From: Kiritimatiellia bacterium
GTDB taxonomy: Bacteria > Verrucomicrobiota > Kiritimatiellia > RFP12 > UBA1067
Direction: 5' to 3'
DNA length: 5,268 bases
NCBI GenBank assembly: GCA_017389885.1
Contig: JAFPDR010000174.1
Span: forward strand, 1 to 5,268
Both the position numbers and the translations under genes were made by a program. Below the pieces are notes generated by a model, which saw only the letters and a list, made by a program, of their open reading frames with translations, was not told where the DNA came from and did not search any database. Shown here one piece after another: positions 1-4,633 of this stretch. The first letter of the stretch is position 1. Each line of letters starts with the position of its first letter.

Positions 1-1282
1 CTGGACGGACAACGACTACGGCACGATCACGGCGGTGTTCTCGATCATATACGCGCTGTGCAACCTCTTCGCCGGCAAGTTCATCGACAAGCTCGGCACG
101 AAGAAGGGGTATCTGTGGGCGATCTTCATCTGGTCGCTCGGCGCGTGCCTCCACGCGGGCTGCGGAGTCGGCACGGCGGCGCTGAAGTCCGTCGGCTTCG
201 TCGCCATGATGGGCATCACCGCGTCCGTCTGGCTCTTCCTCGCGTGCCGCGCGGTGCTCGCGCTCGGCGAGGCCGGCAACTTCCCGGCTGCGATCAAGGT
301 GACTGCCGAGTACTTCCCGAAGAAGGACCGCGCGTTCGCGACGTCCATCTTCAACTCCGGCTCTTCCGTCGGCGCACTTGCCGCGCCTCTCACGATTCCT
401 GTCATCGCAAAGTTCTGGGGCTGGGAGATGGCGTTCATCGTCATCGGCGCGCTCGGCTTCGTCTGGATGGGCTTCTGGGTCTTCTACTACAAGAAGCCCG
501 CCGAGAACTCGCGCGTCAACGCGGCGGAGCTCGAGTACATCAACCAGGATGAGACAGGTTCGTCCGAACACAGTTCGGACGTCAAATCTGACGCGGAAGC
601 ACCGAAGATATCCTATGCCAAGGCGTTCTCTCTGCGCCAGACGTGGGCGCTCGTCCTCGGCCGGTTCCTCACCGACGGCGTGTGGTGGTTCTTCCTCTTC
701 TGGACGCCCGGCTACCTCAGCGACCAGTTCGGCTACAAGAGCTCGTCCGGAATGGGCATGGCGCTCATCTTCACGCTCTACGCGATCGTCACGTTCGTCT
801 CGATCTACCTCTGCAAGATCCCGACCTACATGGTCGACAAGCGCGGGATGAACGCCTACGAGGGACGCATGGTCGCGATGTTCATCTTCGCGTGCTTCCC
901 GCTCCTCGCGCTCGGCGCGCAGCCGCTCGGCACGGTCTCCGCGTGGTTCCCGGCGATCCTCATCGGCCTTGCGTGCGCCGGCCACCAGGCGTGGAGCGCC
1001 AACGTCTACTCCGTCGTCGGCGACATGTTCCCGAAGTCGACGATCGGCACCTTGACCGGCATCGCGCAGTTCGCGGCCGGATGCGGCAGCTTCATGGTGA
1101 ACAAGTGCGCGGGCAAGCTCTTCACCTACGCGGCGGAGCGGGGCGATGCGTTCACGTTCTGCGGCTACGCCGGAAAGCCCGCGGGCTACATGATCCTCTT
1201 CAGCTACTGCGCGGTCGCGTACATCATCGGCTGGGCGTGCATGAAGACGCTCGTGCCGCGCTACAAGAAGGTCGAGCTGTAG
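1..1282 (+). CDS. MFS transporter, ACS (hexuronate/organic anion) type, 5'-truncated by the window edge
   Basis: Inner-membrane secondary transporter of the major facilitator superfamily. The reading frame is already open at base 2 (WTDNDYGTITAV...), so the start codon and about the first membrane helix lie outside the window; the GTG at 35 is internal. Visible in order: loop 2-3 motif A GKFIDKLGTKKGY (74-112), then LALGEAGNFPAA and FPKKDRAFATSIFNSGSSVGA, which are typical of the anion:cation symporter (ACS) family of ExuT, GarP and related proteins. A central charged loop follows (around 540-620), then RFLTDGVWWFFLFWTPGYL (662-718), also an ACS hallmark. The C-terminal half contains HQAWSANVYSVVGDMFP. 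By family, the substrate is likely a hexuronate, sugar acid or similar carboxylate driven by H+ or Na+; the sequence does not decide which. The end is a TAG stop at 1280-1282. The central loop carries an unusual palindrome (see separate entry). A terminator-like hairpin follows the gene, so it is probably not cotranscribed with paaK. Family assignment is firm; substrate is unknown. Confidence 0.92.
   Translation, partial: WTDNDYGTITAVFSIIYALCNLFAGKFIDKLGTKKGYLWAIFIWSLGACLHAGCGVGTAALKSVGFVAMMGITASVWLFLACRAVLALGEAGNFPAAIKVTAEYFPKKDRAFATSIFNSGSSVGALAAPLTIPVIAKFWGWEMAFIVIGALGFVWMGFWVFYYKKPAENSRVNAAELEYINQDETGSSEHSSDVKSDAEAPKISYAKAFSLRQTWALVLGRFLTDGVWWFFLFWTPGYLSDQFGYKSSSGMGMALIFTLYAIVTFVSIYLCKIPTYMVDKRGMNAYEGRMVAMFIFACFPLLALGAQPLGTVSAWFPAILIGLACAGHQAWSANVYSVVGDMFPKSTIGTLTGIAQFAAGCGSFMVNKCAGKLFTYAAERGDAFTFCGYAGKPAGYMILFSYCAVAYIIGWACMKTLVPRYKKVEL
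561..581. repeat. Perfect 9-bp inverted repeat with 3-nt loop inside the MFS gene
   Basis: CGTCCGAAC (561-569), loop ACA, GTTCGGACG (573-581): nine perfect base pairs, able to form a hairpin in DNA or mRNA. A second, shorter inverted repeat abuts it (CGTCA at 580-584, TGACG at 589-593). It lies in the cytoplasmic loop between the two transporter halves and encodes the low-complexity stretch TGSSEHSSDVKSD. Codons there (ACA, GGT, AGT, AAA, TCT) are less G/C-ending than in the surrounding gene. It could be a decayed palindromic insertion tolerated in a variable loop, or chance. The repeat is seen directly; its origin is inferred. Confidence 0.7.
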
Positions 1283-1297
1283 GGCTCCGGGGCTTCA

Positions 1298-1350
1298 GGC
1301 GCCTCCCTAAATCCGTAACAATCCGCACCCAAACGGGAGGCGCCGATTTT
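1298..1350 (+). terminator. Candidate intrinsic terminator of the MFS gene
   Basis: GGCGCCTCCC (1298-1307) and GGGAGGCGCC (1335-1344) form a perfect 10-bp G/C-rich stem with a 27-nt loop, followed by GATTTT (1345-1350). It starts 15 bp after the MFS stop codon. The long loop and short T-run (four T) make it weaker than a textbook terminator. Its 3' arm ends 8 bp before the paaK -10 box, so the element lies upstream of that gene's transcript and should act on transcription from the transporter gene. Alternatively it is a binding site for a regulator of paaK. Confidence 0.55.
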
Positions 1351-1358
1351 GGTATAAT
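1350..1358 (+). promoter_or_regulatory. Extended -10 promoter of paaK
   Basis: TGGTATAAT, a consensus extended -10 (TGn-TATAAT), preceded by ATTTT. The hexamer is at 1353-1358. No convincing -35 box is present; the -35 position falls on the right arm of the upstream inverted repeat. The predicted transcription start is near 1365, giving a leader of about 20 nt that carries a ribosome binding site. The same ATTTT(T)GGTATAATAT string occurs before gltX. GGTATA (1351-1356) and TATACC (1368-1373) form a small inverted repeat across the predicted start region. Confidence 0.7.
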
Positions 1359-1373
1359 ATCCAAAAATATACC

Positions 1374-1381
1374 GAGAAGGG
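1374..1381 (+). promoter_or_regulatory. Ribosome binding site of paaK
   Basis: GAGAAGGG lies just before the paaK start. Only 3 nt separate it from the ATG at 1385, which is short, and 12 nt separate it from the next in-frame ATG at 1394, which is long. The start is therefore ambiguous by three residues (MSTMNP or MNP). Confidence 0.5.
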
Positions 1382-1384
1382 ACT

Positions 1385-2695
1385 ATGTCTACGATGAATC
1401 CGATTTCAAAGCCCGACTTCATGCCGGTCGACGAACTGCGCAGGCTGCAGCTTGCGAAGCTTCAGGAGCTTATCCCGTACGAATACGAGCACGTCGCGCT
1501 CTTCCGCCGCCGCTGCGACGAGAAGGGCGTCAAGCCGCGCGACCTCGTGACGCTCGCCGACCTCGGGAAGTTCCCGTTCATGAAGAAGACGGATCTCCGC
1601 GACGAGTATCCGCTCGGGCTCACCGCGGCGCCGATGTCGGAGATCAACCGCTTCCACTGCTCCTCCGGCACGACCGGGAAGCCTATCTGCATTCCGCAGA
1701 CGGCGGAGGACGTGAAGATATGGACGGACGGCGTCATGCGCTGCATGGCGATGTACGGCATAACGAAGGACGACGTCGTGCAGGTCTCGTACGGCTACGG
1801 ACTCTTCACCGGCGGACTCGGCGCGCACTACGGCGCTGAGGGGCTCGGCTGCGCCGTGCTCCCGACGAGCGCGGGCAACACCGAGAAGCAGATCATGCTC
1901 ATGCGCGACCTCGGCGTCACGGTGATCTGCTGCACTCCGAGCTACTTCCTCCACCTCGCGACCGTCGCGGAGAAGATGGGCATCGACTTCCGCCGCGACA
2001 CGAAGCTGAAGCACGGCGTCTTCGGCGCGGAGCCATGGACTGACGAAATCCGCGAGAGGATCGAGAAGATTTCGGGCATCACCGCGCACGACATCTACGG
2101 CCTCACCGAAATCGCAGGTCCGGGCGTGGCGGGCAACTGCCCCTACTGCCACGGACTTCACGTCTGGGAGGACCATTTCTATCCGGAGATCATCGACCCC
2201 GACACGCTCGAGGTGCTGCCCGACGGCGAGGAGGGCGAGCTCGTCTTCACGACGCTCGACCGCCGCGGAACGCCGATGGTGCGCTACCGCACGCGCGACC
2301 TCTCGCGTCTGCAGACCGGCACGTGCAAGTGCGGACGCACCATGCGCGTCATGGACCGCGTCCATGCGAGAAGCGACGACATGCTCATCATCCACGGCGT
2401 CAACGTGTTCCCGAGCCAGATCGAGGCGTGCCTCATGAAGGTCCCGGAGGTTGCGCCGCACTACATGATCGAGCTTTCGTCCACCGACACGATGGACCGC
2501 TTCGAGATCAAGGTCGAGGTCACGGCCGAGGCGTTCTCCGACACGATCTCCGCGATGGAGGCGATAAGAAAGCGCGTCGCCTCGTCCATCAAGGAGATTG
2601 TCGGCCTGAGCCCGAAGATCACGCTCGTCGCCCCCGGATCGCTTCCGCGAAGCGAAGGCAAGATCAAGCGCGTCATCGACAACCGGCGCAAATAA
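1385..2695 (+). CDS. paaK: Phenylacetate-CoA ligase (aryl-CoA ligase, PaaK type)
   Basis: Cytoplasmic adenylate-forming enzyme that activates phenylacetate (or a related arylacetate such as indoleacetate) with ATP and CoA to the CoA thioester. The 436-residue length matches the family. Motifs: P-loop-like SSGTTGKP at 93-100; YGYGLFTGGLGAHYGAE at about 136-152; FGAEPW at 213-218; adenylate-binding DIYGLTE at 236-242; WEDHFYPEIIDPDT at 261-274; RYRTRDL at 300-306; hinge and C-terminal domain IIHGVNVFPSQIE at 335-347; C-terminal EGKIKRV with the likely catalytic lysine K426. CPYC (252-255) and CKC (314-316) could form a metal site. It has its own promoter and is separated from the MFS gene by a terminator-like repeat, so it is probably monocistronic. 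In anaerobes such ligases often pair with aromatic 2-oxoacid:ferredoxin oxidoreductases, which are not seen here. Exact aryl substrate is uncertain. It converges on hisC with a 4-bp gap. Confidence 0.95.
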   Translation: MSTMNPISKPDFMPVDELRRLQLAKLQELIPYEYEHVALFRRRCDEKGVKPRDLVTLADLGKFPFMKKTDLRDEYPLGLTAAPMSEINRFHCSSGTTGKPICIPQTAEDVKIWTDGVMRCMAMYGITKDDVVQVSYGYGLFTGGLGAHYGAEGLGCAVLPTSAGNTEKQIMLMRDLGVTVICCTPSYFLHLATVAEKMGIDFRRDTKLKHGVFGAEPWTDEIRERIEKISGITAHDIYGLTEIAGPGVAGNCPYCHGLHVWEDHFYPEIIDPDTLEVLPDGEEGELVFTTLDRRGTPMVRYRTRDLSRLQTGTCKCGRTMRVMDRVHARSDDMLIIHGVNVFPSQIEACLMKVPEVAPHYMIELSSTDTMDRFEIKVEVTAEAFSDTISAMEAIRKRVASSIKEIVGLSPKITLVAPGSLPRSEGKIKRVIDNRRK

Positions 2696-2711
2696 GGGGT
2701 CAAATCCCCTT
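2694..2711. terminator. Hairpin spanning both stop codons of the convergent paaK/hisC pair
   Basis: AAGGGG (2694-2699), loop TCAAAT, CCCCTT (2706-2711): a perfect 6-bp stem. It covers the last two bases of the paaK TAA and the end of hisC including its TGA. On the minus strand it is followed by ATTTG, a weak T-rich stretch; on the plus strand there is no T-run. It may serve as a shared bidirectional terminator or 3'-end stabiliser. The stem is short, so this is moderate evidence only. Confidence 0.45.
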
Positions 2712-3755
2712 GAGCGCCGTCAGGAACACCGCCATCTCGGCGTCTGTTCCGATCGTTATGCGCAGCCGGTCTCCGGTCAGCGGACCCGGGAAGTAGCGCA
2801 CGAAAATGCTCTTCTCCTTGAGCCGGGCGAAGATGTCCTTCGCCTTCTGCGGCGCGGGGGGCTTCGCGAAGACGAAGTTCGCCTCGCTCGGTATGACGTC
2901 CCATCCGAGCTTTTCGAGCGCCGCGGAGAAAGCCCTGCGCGTCTTCACGACCTTCGCGACGGTCTTACCGTGGTAGACGCGGTCGTTGAAGGCGGCGAGC
3001 GCGACGGACTGCGCGACTGCGTCGACGTTATAGGAGTCCTTGATCTTGTAAAGCGCCTCGATGAGGTCCCTCGGCCCGATGCAGTATCCGACGCGAAGCC
3101 CCGCGAGCGAGTAGCTCTTCGAGAACGTGCGCATGACGATCACGTTCCTGTTGCGCGGGGCGGTCGCGAGCGACATGCAGTTGGCGCACGCGAAGTCGGC
3201 GTACGCCTCGTCGACCAGAACTACTCCCTTGAACCTGCGCGCGAACGCGGCGACGGACGCGGGCTCGCGGAACTCCCCCGTCGGGGCGTTGGGGTTGGTC
3301 AGGAGGAAAAGCGCCAGGCGGTCGTCGAGCGGCGTCCGCCGAATGTCGATGTCCGTGCCGGCGGCCCTGCCAGACGGAAGGCCGACCCACCTGACGTCCC
3401 TTATCGCCGCGAGCGTCTTGTAGAGCGAGTAGCTTGGATCGAGCGATCCGATCGACTCGTCGTTCTCGACGAAGGCGCGTGCGCACAGCGAGAGTATCTC
3501 GTCCGAGCCGTTGCCGACGAACACGCGGTCCGCGGTGGTTCCGTTCGCCTTCGCGATCGCCTCCGCGAGCGCGGAGCAGTTCGGGTCTGGGTAGCGGCGC
3601 AGGCGGTCCAGGTCGAACGAGGCGAGGACCTTCGAGCACTTCGGCGAAGGCGGATACGGGTTTTCGTTCGTGTTGAGCTTGATTACCCGCCTGGACCTTG
3701 GCTGTTCTCCCGGGACGTAGCCTTCGAGGCTGCGGATGTGGCGTGCTATTTTCAT
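2700..3755 (-). CDS. hisC: Histidinol-phosphate aminotransferase
   Basis: PLP-dependent class I/II (fold type I) aminotransferase; by family it interconverts imidazole acetol phosphate and histidinol phosphate with glutamate/2-oxoglutarate in histidine synthesis. It is 351 residues, a normal length. Visible: IRSLEGYVPGEQ at the N-terminus; LNTNENPYPPSP (27-38); YPDP (55-58); GNGSDE (81-86, PLP phosphate contact); TNPNAPTG (153-160); VDEAYADF (181-188); TFSKSYSLAGLRVGY (210-224), with K213 the Schiff-base lysine and R221; C-terminal RLRITIGT with the substrate-carboxylate arginine R332. The start ATG at 3755 fits the family N-terminus and lies 1 bp after the lipoprotein B stop (TAAGATG). No Shine-Dalgarno is visible upstream, so translation is probably coupled. 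It is the third gene of the minus-strand operon, and no other his gene is in view. HisC homologues sometimes act on aromatic amino acids, so an aromatic aminotransferase role is possible. Confidence 0.94.
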   Translation of the reverse strand: MKIARHIRSLEGYVPGEQPRSRRVIKLNTNENPYPPSPKCSKVLASFDLDRLRRYPDPNCSALAEAIAKANGTTADRVFVGNGSDEILSLCARAFVENDESIGSLDPSYSLYKTLAAIRDVRWVGLPSGRAAGTDIDIRRTPLDDRLALFLLTNPNAPTGEFREPASVAAFARRFKGVVLVDEAYADFACANCMSLATAPRNRNVIVMRTFSKSYSLAGLRVGYCIGPRDLIEALYKIKDSYNVDAVAQSVALAAFNDRVYHGKTVAKVVKTRRAFSAALEKLGWDVIPSEANFVFAKPPAPQKAKDIFARLKEKSIFVRYFPGPLTGDRLRITIGTDAEMAVFLTALKGI

Positions 3756-3756
3756 C

Positions 3757-4164
3757 TTATGGTCTGGTGTGTATTACCCTTGTGGCACCGACGGCCTTCT
3801 GCTCCGCGATGTCCTTCTCCATTAGCAGCTGCGCGCTGGTGTGGTAGGCATGGCGCTTGAAGAGTATCAGCAGGATGTGCTCGTCGATCGTGAAGCTGTT
3901 GAGGTCGCGTATCGCGACCGCCCCTTCGTCCGCGATCACCTTGTCGAGCATCTTGACGTTGTTCTCGAGCGTCACCGTCTTGCTGAAGAGGCGCGTAGAG
4001 AAGCTGTTCGGCGAGGCGGGGTTGCCGGACGCGATCGGGATGAAGTTGAGGAGGTACCAGCCGGAGTTCTCTATGTTGACCATCGTCGAGCCGTTGCGGC
4101 TGACCGTCACGGTTGAGCATCCAGCGAGGAGCGCGGCGAGCGCCGCGATTGCGGCGGACTTCAT
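3757..4164 (-). CDS. Small lipoprotein B, paralogue of lipoprotein A, function unknown
   Basis: 135-residue predicted lipoprotein. Signal peptide MKSAAIAALAALLAGC has a clear lipobox LAGC with the lipidated cysteine at C16; serine at +2 means no inner-membrane retention aspartate. The mature part begins STVTVSRNGS and contains GWYLLNFIPIASGN (35-48), matching lipoprotein A at 10 of 14 positions. Then come TVTLENN (63-69), DEGAVAIRDLNSF (79-91), hydrophobic ILLILF (97-102), KRHAYHTSAQLL (103-114) and a charged tail. I chose the ATG at 4164 because it gives the signal peptide. It overlaps the upstream TGA as ATGA, and GGGGGTG a few bases upstream, inside the previous gene, could serve as ribosome binding site. 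The open frame extends further upstream to 4632, but that part is antisense to lipoprotein A. I do not recognise a named family. Predicted location is the periplasmic face of the outer membrane. Its stop is 1 bp from hisC. Confidence 0.88.
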   Translation of the reverse strand: MKSAAIAALAALLAGCSTVTVSRNGSTMVNIENSGWYLLNFIPIASGNPASPNSFSTRLFSKTVTLENNVKMLDKVIADEGAVAIRDLNSFTIDEHILLILFKRHAYHTSAQLLMEKDIAEQKAVGATRVIHTRP

Positions 4165-4553
4165 TTCAGCACCCCCGAGAGCTGGATTTCCTTGTACGTG
4201 AGCAGGTACGGAAGGGGAATCGGGAAGTCCGTTCCCGGGATTTCGAACAGCACGGACTCCTGCGTGTTGTACGTCATGTCGTACGTCTTCTTCCCGTAGA
4301 AGTTCGCGTAGTCCATGAAGCGCTTCTGTATCTTGTCCATCGTCACGTCGTTGCGGAAGAACATCCACGGCATTATCGGATCCTCCGCCGCGTTTCCGCA
4401 CGCGAGGGGGATTACGTTGAAGAGGTACCACCCCCTGTTGCCGACGCAGACGTGCTCCTCGCCCGTCGACCGGACGTCCGCCGAGTCGAGCGTGAAGCAT
4501 CCGGCGAGAAGCGCCGCCGCGCATGCAGCCATGACCATGAACAGTTTTCGCAT
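4161..4553 (-). CDS. Small lipoprotein A, function unknown, first gene of the hisC operon
   Basis: 130-residue predicted lipoprotein. Signal peptide: basic MRK, hydrophobic core, lipobox LAGC with lipidated C19 followed by phenylalanine. The mature part includes a short linker (TLDSADVRSTGEEHVCVGN), then GWYLFNVIPLACGN (41-54), the motif shared with lipoprotein B. FFRNDVTMDKIQKRFMDYA follows (65-83), then YDMTYNTQESVLFEIPG (91-107) and a hydrophobic PIPLPYLLTYKEIQLSGVL end. The two proteins look like a diverged tandem duplication with matching order of segments. The start ATG at 4553 gives the complete signal peptide. A -10 box ends only 10 bp upstream and there is no Shine-Dalgarno, suggesting a nearly leaderless mRNA. 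The TGA stop overlaps the lipoprotein B start (ATGA), implying coupled translation. I do not recognise a named family or function. Confidence 0.9.
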   Translation of the reverse strand: MRKLFMVMAACAAALLAGCFTLDSADVRSTGEEHVCVGNRGWYLFNVIPLACGNAAEDPIMPWMFFRNDVTMDKIQKRFMDYANFYGKKTYDMTYNTQESVLFEIPGTDFPIPLPYLLTYKEIQLSGVLK

Positions 4554-4563
4554 ATGGCCGAAT

Positions 4564-4569
4564 AGTATA
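4564..4569 (-). promoter_or_regulatory. -10 box of the lipoprotein A-lipoprotein B-hisC operon
   Basis: On the minus strand the sequence reads ATTTTTACTATACTATT; TATACT is the -10 hexamer. It has the same layout as ATTTTTGGTATAATAT before gltX, but lacks the TGn extension. A weak TTGCGG (4593-4588) is the only -35 candidate, at 18 bp. Ten bases separate the hexamer from the ATG at 4553, so the predicted leader is only a few nucleotides long. Confidence 0.6.
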
Positions 4570-4585
4570 GTAAAAATGCCCGCCC

Positions 4586-4620
4586 GTCCGCAAGTGGGAT
4601 TTTTGGTATAATATGCGGAC
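4586..4620. repeat. 7-bp inverted repeat flanking the gltX -10 box
   Basis: GTCCGCA (4586-4592) and TGCGGAC (4614-4620) are perfect inverted copies separated by 21 bp. The left arm overlaps the possible -35 region of the divergent lipoprotein promoter; the right arm covers the predicted gltX transcription start. This placement would suit an operator or regulatory hairpin, but a 7-bp match in GC-rich DNA can be chance. Confidence 0.4.
4604..4612 (+). promoter_or_regulatory. Extended -10 promoter of gltX
   Basis: TGGTATAAT within ATTTTTGGTATAATAT (4599-4614): an extended -10 element with hexamer at 4607-4612. No TTGACA-like -35 is visible 17 bp upstream (CCGTCC). Nine bases separate the hexamer from the gltX ATG at 4622, so transcription should begin about 2-4 nt before the start codon. 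The string is nearly the same as the paaK promoter. Confidence 0.72.
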
Positions 4621-4633
4621 TATGTCAGACATA
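4621..4633. repeat. 13-bp palindrome over the gltX start codon
   Basis: TATGTC-A-GACATA: two perfect 6-bp arms around one central base, containing the gltX ATG (4622-4624). Its symmetry also produces an ATG on the opposite strand at 4632. It could be a repressor site or a start-codon hairpin, or it could be coincidental. Confidence 0.4.

Noticed and set aside
35..37. GTG at 35 as the start of the transporter
   Set aside because: The frame continues to the left window edge with family-like residues before it, and starting here would remove the first helix of an MFS protein.
643..1839. 398-codon plus-strand frame spanning the MFS end and the paaK start
   Set aside because: It crosses two real genes in a different frame, passes through a terminator-like repeat and promoter, and is Arg-rich without motifs.
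1406..2461. 351-codon open frame on the minus strand, antisense to paaK
   Set aside because: paaK carries all family motifs on the plus strand. The antisense product is a low-complexity Arg/Ala/Val/Asp-rich chain, typical of the mirror frame of GC-rich genes.
2970..3860. 296-codon open frame on the plus strand, antisense to hisC and the lipoprotein B end
   Set aside because: Arg/Val-rich shadow composition, crosses a gene boundary on the other strand, and has no recognisable motif.
4165..4632. Upstream extension of the lipoprotein B frame to an ATG at 4632
   Set aside because: It runs through lipoprotein A in another frame of the same strand and has shadow-like composition. The internal ATG at 4164 gives a proper lipoprotein signal peptide and an ATGA overlap. 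The ATG at 4632 arises only from the palindrome over the gltX start.
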